From positions 1 through 33,692 of the forward strand of contig JAACZQ010000012.1 of the NCBI GenBank assembly GCA_009996675.1: a stretch of 33,692 bases of DNA, given 5' to 3'. The DNA comes from Chitinophagaceae bacterium (GTDB taxonomy: Bacteria > Bacteroidota > Bacteroidia > Chitinophagales > Chitinophagaceae). Numbering within the stretch: position 1 is the stretch's first letter; every line of letters begins with the position of its first letter. The notes under the pieces are model-generated. The model was not told the DNA's origin. It made no database searches and saw nothing but the letters and a program-made list of their open reading frames with translations. Positions 24,405 to 32,193 of this stretch are shown here, piece after piece. The position numbers were made by a program, and so were the translations under genes.

Positions 24405-24815
24405 ATGGAACCTATTACCATACAAACCACCGTTAATGCCAGTTTGGATAAAGTCTGGACCAGCTGGACTGACCCCGTACATATTGTACACTGGAATTTT
24501 GCCATAGATACCTGGCATTGTCCTGCAGCAACCAACGACCTGCGGGTGGGCGGTATTTTCTCCGCTACGATGGCTGCAAAAGACGGTTCTTTTAGTTTTG
24601 AATTTATGGGCACCCATGATGAAATTATTCAAGGCAAAACTATTGCCAGCACCATGGGAGACGGCCGCAAAATGAAAGTTGTATTTGAAGCGACTCCTGA
24701 GGGCGTGCTGGTTACTGAAACCTTCGACCCAGAATCTATGAACCCGATTGAGATGCAGAGAGATGGCTGGATGGCCATACTGGAAAATTTCCGGAAGTAT
24801 ACGGAATCCTTGTAA
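24405..24815 (+). CDS. AHSA1/SRPBCC-family protein, 136 aa
   Basis: A single START-like SRPBCC domain of the Aha1-C-terminal (AHSA1) type, a hydrophobic-cavity fold that binds small ligands. Family marks are the N-terminal strand ITIQTTVNASLDKVW (4-18), W-T-D-P-x-H-I-V-x-W-N (21-31), D-L-R-V-G-G-I-F (45-52) and the C-terminal helix Q-R-D-G-W-x-x-I-L-E-N-F (about 117-128). Bacterial members of this size are seldom characterised and the Hsp90 link does not apply to them. The gene ends 9 bp before the stop codon of the opposing reductase gene. Confidence 0.9.
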   Translation: MEPITIQTTVNASLDKVWTSWTDPVHIVHWNFAIDTWHCPAATNDLRVGGIFSATMAAKDGSFSFEFMGTHDEIIQGKTIASTMGDGRKMKVVFEATPEGVLVTETFDPESMNPIEMQRDGWMAILENFRKYTESL

Positions 24816-24824
24816 AAAGCCGAG

Positions 24825-25463
24825 CTATCGCGCATCAACACCCCAGAGGTGAAAAGAGACCCTGGGATGGTTACCGGCTTTCTGAGCCAGTTCTTTTTCC
24901 AGCAAAGTCATGCGCTCAATTGTCCGGTTATTGCGCAGTACACCCGCATCAAAAATCCGGAATGGAATGGGCTGTAAGAACGCCATCACCTGCGAACGAA
25001 TCGTATCTGCATTGGCCGTAACATAAATATCACTCTGGATACCATTGTATTCTGGCTGGTCAAATACTACCCAGTAAGTATTTTTAAAAGCGCCTGCAAC
25101 AGCCGTATCAGGTACCAATTTTTGAATCTCCTCCGCAGAAGAAGTATTGTAATCCGTTACAAAATCAGTGAAATCATCATTAAACGGATTGGTAATATCA
25201 ACCAGAATTTTACCGGCCAGCGCTTCCCGGTGCAGAACCACCCAGGGTAATACATCTTTGTACCAGAGCGTATGAATAATTATGGGAGCCTCGAACTGTT
25301 GTGCTGCAGTAACAGCAATGGCATTTACCTCTAAGGAACGGATCAGCGAAGCAGCTTTCTCCTGGTCGCGACTATACAATCCGATCTCGCCCGGATAAGC
25401 TTCTGCCAGCACTTTTACAATGGCTTTGCCCATTCGGCCGGTACCAATCACTATGGCTTTCAT
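24825..25463 (-). CDS. NAD(P)-binding oxidoreductase of the F420-dependent NADP reductase-like family, 212 aa
   Basis: A Rossmann-fold protein opening with MKAIVIGTGRMG, where Gly7, Gly9 and Gly12 form the dinucleotide motif. The next strand ends L-Y-S-R-D (about 34-38), where Ser36/Arg37 are typical of NADP preference. The central part (LVDITNPFNDDF, about 90-101) is a conserved feature of the F420_oxidored/NADP family; V-A-G-A-F-K-N (about 121-127) follows. Many bacteria with such genes lack F420, so the true partner may be different. A good promoter lies just upstream (25486-25516), suggesting a monocistronic gene. Confidence 0.85.
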   Translation of the reverse strand: MKAIVIGTGRMGKAIVKVLAEAYPGEIGLYSRDQEKAASLIRSLEVNAIAVTAAQQFEAPIIIHTLWYKDVLPWVVLHREALAGKILVDITNPFNDDFTDFVTDYNTSSAEEIQKLVPDTAVAGAFKNTYWVVFDQPEYNGIQSDIYVTANADTIRSQVMAFLQPIPFRIFDAGVLRNNRTIERMTLLEKELAQKAGNHPRVSFHLWGVDAR

Positions 25464-25485
25464 CTGTTTAGTTTTAATACAGCAT

Positions 25486-25516
25486 CAAAACTATAAACAG
25501 CCACAGGCCCGCGCAA
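25486..25516 (-). promoter_or_regulatory. Predicted promoter of the Rossmann reductase gene
   Basis: Reading the minus strand, TTG (25516-25514) is followed after 20 bases by TAGTTTTG (25493-25486), a perfect TAnnTTTG with correct spacing for the Bacteroidota housekeeping sigma factor. The start codon at 25463 follows after 22 bases. This is the best consensus promoter in the window. Confidence 0.55.
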
Positions 25517-25570
25517 CACATGAATATGTGAGCAGGAAAAAGGTTTCGCAATTCGAAAACAGGAAGATAT

Positions 25571-25598
25571 TACTGTGCAGTACCCGGATGTTCGGGTA
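25571..25598 (-). other. Overlapping palindromes between the DUF2200 and reductase genes
   Basis: TACTGTGCAGTA (25571-25582) has perfect 5-bp arms, and TACCCG (25581-25586) pairs with CGGGTA (25593-25598) around a 6-base loop. The second could be a weak terminator for the DUF2200 gene ending at 25608, but no T-run follows on the minus strand. The first could be an operator near the reductase promoter. Function not determined. Confidence 0.35.
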
Positions 25599-25607
25599 TG
25601 CCTATTA

Positions 25608-25958
25608 CTAAGTACGGAGAATCTTATCCATGGAACGCCCCTTGGCCAGTTCATCTACCAGCTTATCCAGGTAGCGGATTTTTTGCATTAACTTATCTTC
25701 AATCTCCTCAACGCGGTAACCACAGATCACGCCGGTGATCTTGGTTACATTGGGGTTCAGTTGCGGCGCTTCGGCAAAAAAAGTCTCAAAATCCACTTGT
25801 TTATCCATCTGTTTTTGCAGGGTCTGCTGGTCATATCCCGTAAGCCAGCAGATGATCGTATCCAGCTCCTCCCTGGTACGGCCTTTTTTCTCCGCTTTCC
25901 GAACATAATGCGGATAAACACTTGCGAATGACATCTTAAAAACCCTGGTATTTTGCAT
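25608..25958 (-). CDS. DUF2200 family protein, 116 aa
   Basis: A small cytoplasmic protein closely matching DUF2200: the opening [24 protein letters not shown] (about 5-28), I-x-W-L-T-G-Y-D near 40-47, [10 protein letters not shown] near 61-70, [14 protein letters not shown] (about 80-93) and the ending [10 protein letters not shown]. This family has no known function. A TTG at 25967 is in frame upstream, but the ATG at 25958 gives the family's usual N terminus of a few residues before R-V-F-K-M. It stands alone on the minus strand. Confidence 0.93.
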   Translation of the reverse strand: MQNTRVFKMSFASVYPHYVRKAEKKGRTREELDTIICWLTGYDQQTLQKQMDKQVDFETFFAEAPQLNPNVTKITGVICGYRVEEIEDKLMQKIRYLDKLVDELAKGRSMDKILRT

Positions 25959-26058
25959 AAAAGGCAATTGTAGCTACAAATCAATACAATTACCCGCATA
26001 TATGCAAGCAGCAGGTCAGATCAACTACAAGAGTAGTAACAGCGATATGTAAGGGAGA

Positions 26059-26580
26059 TTAATTACAGTCTTTCACCCGGGTAAAGCGGTATTCATTCCG
26101 CAGAATCCAGCGCGTTTGCCCGGTAAACTGTACTTCTTTTTTAACGGAATAACTGTTCCGGCCCAGCAGATAGGAATGCCGGATAAGGGCGGGTTGGTGA
26201 TCATTTCCATCTATGCCTGAAACTTCTGTTACCAGCAACAGGCTGTCATTGCCATAAGGTTGCCGGATGACGATGATCTCATGATTGAGAGATCTGCCGT
26301 TTTCTGTAATCATAAGTGTATCTACCGAATTAGCTGATGGCTCTTTGGGATAACTCATGGCATAGATAATATGGCTGCTGTTGCCAAAATCTTTCACCTT
26401 CATGGCAGCAGGCATTGAAAAAGGTTTATTGGAAGTATAATCGAGATACGTGATCGAACCAGCCCAGCAACCCACCAGATTTTTAAAATCCTTGGGTATA
26501 GCCAGGGTATCCGCACTGGCCATTGACTGATAAAAACCCAGGCAGGCTAAGAGTGTCGCCAGTATCTTGATTCTTGGCAT
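26059..26580 (-). CDS. Secreted beta-rich protein of unknown function, 173 aa
   Basis: The N terminus is a signal peptide (M-P-R-I-K then a hydrophobic core to about 20, likely cleavage after S-M-A-S-A). The mature protein starts with a G-C-W-A-G-S-I-T-Y-L-D-Y motif at about 37-48, typical of lipocalin/FABP-like barrels, and continues with alternating strands to a final C-terminal Cys near 172 that could pair with Cys38. I do not recognise a named family. On the minus strand a TATCTTAA box (26602-26595), a relative of the -7 elements elsewhere here, lies 15 bases upstream of the start. Confidence 0.7.
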   Translation of the reverse strand: MPRIKILATLLACLGFYQSMASADTLAIPKDFKNLVGCWAGSITYLDYTSNKPFSMPAAMKVKDFGNSSHIIYAMSYPKEPSANSVDTLMITENGRSLNHEIIVIRQPYGNDSLLLVTEVSGIDGNDHQPALIRHSYLLGRNSYSVKKEVQFTGQTRWILRNEYRFTRVKDCN

Positions 26581-26703
26581 AGATCTGTTTTCTATTAAGA
26601 TACGGCAAGAAAGTCTTTCCTGCGAATCCTGTTGAAGCAGACGGGCTTTTAGAAGCCTGAAATTGCAACAAAATAAGCCAATGATCCGGGCAGCGTTACG
26701 GTA

Positions 26704-27429
26704 TCAGCTGGTAAGTTTGAGTGCGTTGTTCATACGGTCTGCTACGTTATCCCAGTTGATGATTTTAAACATCGCATCCACAAAATCAGCCCGTTTGTTC
26801 CGGTATTTTAAGTAGTAAGAATGTTCCCAAACATCAATAACCAGCAAAGGAATTACACCCCATTGGGTTAGTTTTTCATGATTCTCACACTGCAGGATGG
26901 TAAGTTTATTGGTATAAGGCTGGTAGCCGAGAATACCCCAGCCATTTCCATCGATATCCTTCGAAGTCTTAACCAGATAGCTTTTCAGTTTATCATAAGA
27001 GCCGAAATCCGTTTCAATCTTTCGTAGTAATGCCCCGGAAGGGTCCGATGTTTTATTGGTCAGGTTCGTCCAGAAAATGCTATGTAGGATATGTGACGAC
27101 AGGTGATAGGATAATTTTTTGGTCCAGTAATCAACCGTTTCAAGGTTATTGCTGTTCAGGGCTTCCCTGATTTTGGTAAGATCGGTATTGGCTGCTTTGG
27201 TAGCCCCACCATGATGAAAAGTATAATGTAAATGCAGGGTCTCCGCATCCATATAAGGCTCCAGGAAATTTTCGGAATAGGGTAGTGGTTGCAACACAAA
27301 ATTGCCGTTCGCATCTACCAGCTTATCCATTTCATTGTTGGTGAGGTTTTGACCGAATGCGTTACCTGTTCCGATAACGGCTGCCATTCCGGCCAGTGAG
27401 CCTGCTTTGAGAAAATCATGACGGTTCAT
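26704..27429 (-). CDS. Exported Fe/Mn-type superoxide dismutase with an atypical active-site second shell, 241 aa
   Basis: Converts superoxide to oxygen and peroxide. The four metal ligands are His68, His116 (L-H-S-I-F-W), Asp199 and His203 (DVWEH). The N terminus MNRHDFLKAGSLAG, a hydrophobic run and A-F-G-Q look like a Tat signal with Arg-His in place of Arg-Arg, so the enzyme should act outside the cytoplasm. Compared with E. coli SodA, the residue after the first His ligand is Tyr69 (normally His), the position of the gateway Tyr34 is Ala76, and the position of Gln146 is His184, as in archaeal (Sulfolobus-like) Fe enzymes. Metal use therefore cannot be predicted. An in-frame ATG at 27465 would add 12 residues before the signal; the ATG at 27429 is preferred. 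Confidence 0.92.
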   Translation of the reverse strand: MNRHDFLKAGSLAGMAAVIGTGNAFGQNLTNNEMDKLVDANGNFVLQPLPYSENFLEPYMDAETLHLHYTFHHGGATKAANTDLTKIREALNSNNLETVDYWTKKLSYHLSSHILHSIFWTNLTNKTSDPSGALLRKIETDFGSYDKLKSYLVKTSKDIDGNGWGILGYQPYTNKLTILQCENHEKLTQWGVIPLLVIDVWEHSYYLKYRNKRADFVDAMFKIINWDNVADRMNNALKLTS

Positions 27430-27623
27430 TGTTATCCTGGTTTGGTGTAGATGATCATATGCCATGACAGCTAAACGCGTTGGAATATGAGTGCCCCTGA
27501 TTATGCCTGTCCTGACAATGCTTACTAAAAGTACAACTGTTCCGCGATCATACTATATTATTTCTGCCGGTGCCAAATTGATTACACTACAATGACAAAA
27601 CCGTATACTCTGTTGTTTATTGA

Positions 27624-28370
27624 TCAGTGATGCTTCTCGTGGTTTCTGTTCCGCAGCGCTTCCGCCAGTTGAATGGAGTGTTTCAGGGAATTGATATTAT
27701 GCCAGTCGCTGTGCGACAGGATGATCACTTTCGGAGACTTGTATTGCTGTTGTACCTTTTTGAGGGTGGTTGCATACTCTTTTACATTCGCATCACCCAG
27801 GTAACCCAGGTTCCTCGCATCAACCCCTTTAACCAGGCAACCGGCATAAAGTATTTTTTCTTTCGGGAACCAGACAACAATATTATCAGCCGTATGACCT
27901 TCCCCTGGATAATAGGTTTCAAATTGGTAGGGCCCGATATGGAATGTTGTATCGTTTTTTATTAAAAATTCAGCCCGCTTTTGTTTATTCTTTTTGCTCA
28001 ATGCATCGGTAAGTTCCGTGGTATAAGTGCTGATTCCCCGCTGCCTGTAATAGTCAAGCCCCGCCGTTCTGTCGCCATGCCAGTGAGTAGCTATACACAT
28101 GGTAACTGTTTTCCCGTGCCTTACTTGTATGCTGTCGAGCAGGGGCTGGAATTGCGTTGTGTCCCAGGGGGTATCGAACAACATAACACCCTTGCCGGTT
28201 ACTACATACATACCATGAGCTGGCACCTGCTCGTTTTCATAGGTGTTATATGTGGTATAGATATAAAAATCACCCGACAAATGCCTGATCCTGAGTTTGG
28301 GGTTGGATGACTGTGCCATTAGACTGCTAAAACTGGCTAATAAAAATAAACCCAGGATAATGCGATGCAT
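27624..28370 (-). CDS. Subclass B1 metallo-beta-lactamase, 248 aa
   Basis: A periplasmic zinc enzyme that opens beta-lactam rings, a class usually active on carbapenems. Residues 1-19 form a signal peptide (cleavage near S-L-M-A-Q). All six B1 zinc ligands are visible: His96, His98 and His159 for Zn1 (T-H-W-H-G-D and G-E-G-H-T) and Asp100, Cys178 and His220 for Zn2 (A-G-C-L-V-K-G and L-S-H-S-D-W). Arg101 follows Asp100, and the Lys181 after the Cys motif is the usual carboxylate-binding lysine. Sequence and length resemble the chromosomal CcrA/BlaB/IND-type enzymes of Bacteroidota. No mobile element, integron or regulator lies nearby, which suggests an intrinsic gene. Whether it confers resistance cannot be told from sequence. 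Confidence 0.94.
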   Translation of the reverse strand: MHRIILGLFLLASFSSLMAQSSNPKLRIRHLSGDFYIYTTYNTYENEQVPAHGMYVVTGKGVMLFDTPWDTTQFQPLLDSIQVRHGKTVTMCIATHWHGDRTAGLDYYRQRGISTYTTELTDALSKKNKQKRAEFLIKNDTTFHIGPYQFETYYPGEGHTADNIVVWFPKEKILYAGCLVKGVDARNLGYLGDANVKEYATTLKKVQQQYKSPKVIILSHSDWHNINSLKHSIQLAEALRNRNHEKHH

Positions 28371-28506
28371 GGTATTAGTAATATTTAATTTTTTTGCAAA
28401 AGCCTCATAAATCGTACGCCACTATTGGATTGCGCCTCAATATTTCGTCTCTAAATTTATGGTTTGTTTTCTAACCGTATCAACGCATTTCGTACAGATG
28501 ATGTGA

Positions 28507-29001
28507 TCAGTTATGGAGGACCAGTTTATAAAATTTTACATCAACAGACATAATGGGAAAACCGGACGGAAGCGATGTCTGCTCTATTTCAACAAACCCA
28601 TTCTTTTCATAAAATCTTTGTGCTGCAGTAAATTTTGCTGTTGTTCCCAAAAACACTTCCCGGATATGCTGCTCCCGAGACCAATCTATTAGCTGCATTA
28701 ATAAGGACTGAGCCGTACCTGCAGTTTTACCCCGGTATTGCGGATGCACAAACATTTTACGAAGTGCCCCTCGGTTATTGCCAATATCCAACAAAGCAAC
28801 CGTACCTACGACTGTTGCTCCTGACCTGGCAATCCAAAAGTTCCCGGCATTAACCTGATAATATTCAGGAATGCTTGCTAAATCAGGTTGCATAGCTAAA
28901 GTAATAGGTATACCAAACTCTATTTGCTGAATACCAATGATTAAAGCGGCTACATCTTCTTTGTATTGGTCTGTATATGGTTCAATAACAATTGCCTGCA
29001 T
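28507..29001 (-). CDS. GNAT-family N-acetyltransferase, 164 aa
   Basis: A cytoplasmic acetyl-CoA-dependent acetyltransferase. The N-terminal strand and helix (I-E-P-Y-T-D-Q-Y-K-E-D-V-A-A-L-I) lead to the central strand V-V-G-T-V-A-L-L (about 64-71), followed by L-R-K-M-F-V-H-P-Q-Y-R-G-K (80-92), the acetyl-CoA pyrophosphate loop, and the late A-A-Q-R-F-Y-E-K-N-G-F-V-E-I (about 125-138) motif of the family. The substrate is unknown. The window shows no resistance or toxin partner, and the gene stands between the metallo-beta-lactamase and the DUF1648 gene with about 100-135 bp on each side. Confidence 0.92.
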   Translation of the reverse strand: MQAIVIEPYTDQYKEDVAALIIGIQQIEFGIPITLAMQPDLASIPEYYQVNAGNFWIARSGATVVGTVALLDIGNNRGALRKMFVHPQYRGKTAGTAQSLLMQLIDWSREQHIREVFLGTTAKFTAAQRFYEKNGFVEIEQTSLPSGFPIMSVDVKFYKLVLHN

Positions 29002-29098
29002 AAGATCAAAATAATAGATTACCAGGTGCCGAATACGGTGAAAATGTCAGCAATGACTGATTCATTCGTTTTGCAGGATATTGAGGGGACTTATATTT

Positions 29099-29614
29099 TT
29101 ATTTCCCATCCCTTTTCTCTCCTTTGTTCAACGATTGCATGATTCCTATAACAGTGGGCACCAATAACAACGCAAACGTAAGCGGCAGGAACCAAACACC
29201 CAACCCGTTCGTCACACCAATTACGGTTAAGTAAATAAAAAGAATAATGATGATGAAAATAACCAGTATGGCCAGTTTCAAAAATCGCAGCATCCGCGTA
29301 GCGATGGTATACTGTTTTTCGGCATTCGCTGCAGTAATGGTTGTCAGGTAGTTGAAAATATGCGGGTACCGGTTCAGGTAAGTAAATCCTACATAAATAA
29401 CCGTGGCCAGCACCGGCAGGAAGAGCAGGGTTAATTTATTGCCATACCTGTCGGCCTGCCCCGAAGCATTGAAATGAATGGGAATGGTCACGGGTAGTTT
29501 CAGTAAAGCATAGAGTGTGAGCAACCAGATGGCTGCCAACAGTAATTTCCCGGCAAACTCCAGGTTCCTGTCCAGCGGAGAAAGCGTCAGTTTCAAAACG
29601 GGTCTTTTTTCCAT
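29099..29614 (-). CDS. DUF1648 domain membrane protein, 171 aa
   Basis: The motif L-P-V-T-I-P-I-H-F-N-A-S-G-Q-A-D-R-Y-G-N-K (40-60) is the DUF1648 signature, found in SdpI-like and other membrane proteins; B. subtilis SdpI is an immunity protein against a peptide toxin. Four membrane helices are seen (about 20-40, 62-80, 110-132, 138-158), so this is a DUF1648 protein without the longer SdpI C terminus. The frame is open upstream to 29680 within the partner gene, but the ATG at 29614 starts the protein just before its first basic residues. It begins 5 bp after the stop of the upstream unknown gene, so the two are cotranscribed. No peptide toxin gene is evident nearby. Confidence 0.85.
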   Translation of the reverse strand: MEKRPVLKLTLSPLDRNLEFAGKLLLAAIWLLTLYALLKLPVTIPIHFNASGQADRYGNKLTLLFLPVLATVIYVGFTYLNRYPHIFNYLTTITAANAEKQYTIATRMLRFLKLAILVIFIIIILFIYLTVIGVTNGLGVWFLPLTFALLLVPTVIGIMQSLNKGEKRDGK

Positions 29615-29619
29615 GACTA

Positions 29620-30393
29620 TTATTTTATTATTGTATACTCCTGCTGATACCAGTTCAGGTCCAACGCCTGGATATCCCATACCGGGAACTGGATTTCTGC
29701 TTCCGTAAAAGATCGGTGATCCGGATCAATTAAGTGACAAAGGATATCGTCTATTTCAGCACATCCCTCCCGGATAGCCTGCGCATTATTGTGTTTTATC
29801 CGTTGACAATACAGCTCTTCCACTATCCGGGCTGCAGGATGTCTCATTTGCAGAAAATCCGATTCGCAACTGCTGAACAGGATTTGTCTGTGCGTATACA
29901 AAGTATGAAAAATATATACCAGGTTCATGGGTTGCCGTTCACCAACCGCCATTGGCTCCGGTCCGACTGTCCGCAGTGCTGTAAGTATGGGGTTTATCGT
30001 GTCTTCATACTTACTTTGATCCCTGTCGTTGAGAAACTCCCCGGTAGCGAAATATTCAATATCGCTGAGTCTTTTGATATAGTCCTGTCGCTCCAGTGGT
30101 TCTTTGTTTCCGGACTGCAGATAATAAGATCGCGTGATTACCCGATCGGGGCCCACAGGAGCTACTTCATGCTTGAGCCCACTTGCCCGGGAAATCTGAA
30201 AAGCTTTGAACAATGCATTAAGCTGTTGTTCCCTTGCTTTGGCAGGTGGGGATTGTTTCATTTTCCGGGAACTATTCCAGAAAGTCCCGTAATCCAGTGC
30301 TTTGTACAAAAGATTTTTGGCAGTAAGCATATTGTTTGTTTGCAGCAGTATTACTCGTTCTTTCAGTCCGTTGCATGCTGTCTCTGCATACAT
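29620..30393 (-). CDS. Cytoplasmic protein of unknown function, partner of the DUF1648 gene, up to 257 aa
   Basis: I recognise no family. The protein is soluble, without signal peptide or membrane segment, and mixed helix and strand. A patch F-x-T-L-Y-T-H-R-Q-I-L-F near 160-175, C-E-S-D-F and a terminal region with W-D-I-Q-A-L-D-L-N-W-Y-Q-Q-E-Y are visible. Cysteines are few and give no zinc motif. Two start choices exist: ATG at 30393 (257 aa) and ATG at 30330 (236 aa, M-L-T-A-K-N-L-L-Y-K-A-L); the region between has low-complexity-free but unconvincing sequence, so I keep the longer one with doubt. It lies 5 bp upstream of the DUF1648 gene in the same operon. Confidence 0.65.
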   Translation of the reverse strand: MYAETACNGLKERVILLQTNNMLTAKNLLYKALDYGTFWNSSRKMKQSPPAKAREQQLNALFKAFQISRASGLKHEVAPVGPDRVITRSYYLQSGNKEPLERQDYIKRLSDIEYFATGEFLNDRDQSKYEDTINPILTALRTVGPEPMAVGERQPMNLVYIFHTLYTHRQILFSSCESDFLQMRHPAARIVEELYCQRIKHNNAQAIREGCAEIDDILCHLIDPDHRSFTEAEIQFPVWDIQALDLNWYQQEYTIIK

Positions 30394-30487
30394 TTCCCAT
30401 TTTTTGAACTTTAATATACAAAAAACTGTTCACAGCAACCAAGCCAGGTAAAGCACCGCATAATGCTGTTCCATTTTAATATCCGTA

Positions 30488-30499
30488 GTAGTTGACTAC
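30488..30499. promoter_or_regulatory. Palindrome GTAGTTGACTAC in the divergent promoter region
   Basis: A perfect 5-bp inverted repeat (GTAGT-TG-ACTAC) lies in the 194-bp gap between the divergent genes at 30393 (-) and 30588 (+). A related pair ACTAC-AAGA-GTAGT occurs at 26024-26037 before another gene. It could bind a dimeric regulator, but it may be chance; the rest of this gap shows only the -7 element at 30562. Confidence 0.25.
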
Positions 30500-30561
30500 A
30501 AATAAAAGACCAAGAACTGGCTGCACTTGTAAATAGTAGTCATGAAGGTGCTGCGAATGAT

Positions 30562-30569
30562 TACCTTTG
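30562..30569 (+). promoter_or_regulatory. -7 element TACCTTTG before the PhnA-like gene
   Basis: A perfect TAnnTTTG match ends 18 bases before the ATG at 30588. No TTG is found at the usual -33 distance. The spacing to the start codon implies a leader of about 13 bases. Confidence 0.4.
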
Positions 30570-30587
30570 CGGCAAATAAACAACAGC

Positions 30588-31145
30588 ATGTCGATTCACA
30601 CCAAACTAAGCGAAAGAAACCAGGGTTTATGCGAACTGTGTAATACCCTTACCGCAACAACAGCATACCTGGTAAGTCCGCGTACAGAAGAATCGATCGA
30701 AAACCAGGTTGCTGTATGTGAAACCTGTCTGACCAACATGCGCCAGGGCGAGCAAGGACCATACTGGAGATGTGTAGAGGGCAGTATCTGGAGCCAGGAG
30801 CCCAGTGTACAGGCTTTGAGCTACCGGATTCTGCACGAAAACAAGAACGAGGACTGGGCACTGGATGTTATTAACTCCGTTGAACTGGATGAAAATATTA
30901 TTCAGTGGGCATTAAGCGCTTTTGAAACAGCAGAAGGACACAAAGATGCTTTTGGCAATACATTGGAAAACGGCGATACCGTAGTACTTACCCAGGCCCT
31001 GAATGTAAAGGGAACCAGTTTTTCGGCCGCCAAGGGAACTGTAGTAAAAAAGATTCGCCTGGTGCCCGATAATACCGAACATATCGAGGGGAAAATCAAT
31101 GACCAGACCATTGTTATCCTGACCAAATACGTGAAAAAGGGATAG
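30588..31145 (+). CDS. PhnA-like zinc-ribbon protein, 185 aa
   Basis: Two Cys pairs, C15-x-x-C18 and C44-x-x-C47, form a zinc ribbon, and residues about 118-184 (D-A-F-G-N-T-L-E-N-G-D-T-V through V-I-L-T-K-Y-V-K-K) are the PhnA/YjdM C-terminal domain. E. coli PhnA lies near the phosphonate operon but is not needed for C-P bond cleavage, and its role is unclear. This version is longer than the E. coli protein (111 residues) because about 60 residues separate the two domains. No other phn genes are nearby, so a phosphonate role should not be assumed. The frame is open upstream to 30567, but the ATG at 30588 gives the family-typical start a few residues before L-S-E-R-N. It converges on the serine hydrolase with 7 bp between stops. 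Confidence 0.88.
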   Translation: MSIHTKLSERNQGLCELCNTLTATTAYLVSPRTEESIENQVAVCETCLTNMRQGEQGPYWRCVEGSIWSQEPSVQALSYRILHENKNEDWALDVINSVELDENIIQWALSAFETAEGHKDAFGNTLENGDTVVLTQALNVKGTSFSAAKGTVVKKIRLVPDNTEHIEGKINDQTIVILTKYVKKG

Positions 31146-31152
31146 GCACTTT

Positions 31153-32193
31153 TTATTTCCTGAAATAATAATCGGCCAGGGCATTCGCAATACTGCGTGG
31201 GTTGGCTTCGTCTGTATTGGTGAGAATAATAATGGAAAGCCCATCATTCACAAAATGTGCGAATACAGACCTGAAACCAATATTGGCACCACCATGTTGA
31301 ATCAGTTTATGCCCTTTGTATTCTTCTACAAACCAGCCAAAGCCATAATATTCTTTTGCGTCGGCCTTATCGGATGTTTTGATAACAGGTTGCCATAATT
31401 GTTCCCAGTTCTCTTTGCGCAGAATTATTTTCTTTTCCCGGATTACTTTCTCCCATCGGATCATGTCGGATGAGGTTGACAGAAAACCGCCGCTGGGTCT
31501 TATGGCAAACATGGACGTAGCATTGATCAGGGTATCTTTTTGGTGCATATATCCGTTGGCGCGGTTGGGTATGATCCGGTAAAAATCGGTGAGGTAACTA
31601 TGTTGCATACCTGCCGGTACAAATAAAGCCTGGTGAATATAATCCTGCCAGGGCATACCGCTTACCTGTGTGATGATTTCTGCCAGCATAAAATAAGCAA
31701 GATTGCAATACTGGTATTTCTCACCGGTTTTAAAAACAAGGGGTAGTTTATAGGCAGACCGGATCACTTCTATATCGGGCTGGATTTTGAAATTATCGTA
31801 TCCCGGTGCTTCGCGTGGTAGTCCGGACGTATGTGACATCAGGTGTTTGAGGGTAATCGGTCGCCACGCTTCCGGTGCATCCGGGAAATAAGTATGTACC
31901 GGATCTTCTATGCGAAGCTTTCCCTCTTCCATTAATTTCAGAATAGCAGTGCTGAAAAACTGCTTACTCACCGAACCCAGCCGGATAACTGTTTCGGCAT
32001 TGACGGGTACCTGTAATTCAACATTGGCCCATCCATAACCCTTATTGGTAATCGTTTTCCCATTTTTGATGACCGCCAGCGAAAGCCCCACAATTTTTTG
32101 CTTCTCCATCATTTGCTTCACAATAATATCGGTGCTGTCGACCTGGGCAAACGACAGAACGGGGATCAGGAGACAAAACAGTAATTTGTTCAT
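31153..32193 (-). CDS. Class C beta-lactamase/esterase-like serine hydrolase, 346 aa
   Basis: A secreted penicillin-binding-protein-fold hydrolase. Residues 1-16 form a signal peptide (cleavage near S-F-A-Q). The three catalytic motifs are present: S-V-S-K (nucleophile Ser74, Lys77), Y-C-N (Tyr162-Asn164) and H-G-G (300-302, in place of K-T-G). This pattern is typical of DD-peptidase/esterase relatives (EstB, PBP4*-like, 'serine hydrolase' in Bacteroidota) rather than true AmpC enzymes, so activity on beta-lactams is unlikely to be its main role. The frame is open upstream to 32328, but only the ATG at 32193 puts the signal peptide at the N terminus. Confidence 0.9.
   Translation of the reverse strand: MNKLLFCLLIPVLSFAQVDSTDIIVKQMMEKQKIVGLSLAVIKNGKTITNKGYGWANVELQVPVNAETVIRLGSVSKQFFSTAILKLMEEGKLRIEDPVHTYFPDAPEAWRPITLKHLMSHTSGLPREAPGYDNFKIQPDIEVIRSAYKLPLVFKTGEKYQYCNLAYFMLAEIITQVSGMPWQDYIHQALFVPAGMQHSYLTDFYRIIPNRANGYMHQKDTLINATSMFAIRPSGGFLSTSSDMIRWEKVIREKKIILRKENWEQLWQPVIKTSDKADAKEYYGFGWFVEEYKGHKLIQHGGANIGFRSVFAHFVNDGLSIIILTNTDEANPRSIANALADYYFRK

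Noticed and set aside
27466..28506. BlaI/MecI-type operator (TACA-TGTA dyads) or regulator for the metallo-beta-lactamase
   Set aside because: I scanned the flanking gaps and saw only isolated TACA half-sites, no dyad and no regulator gene, so there is no evidence for induction.
31153..32193. Serine hydrolase as an AmpC beta-lactamase
   Set aside because: The third motif is H-G-G rather than K-T-G, and it lies beside unrelated genes, which fits esterase/DD-peptidase relatives better.
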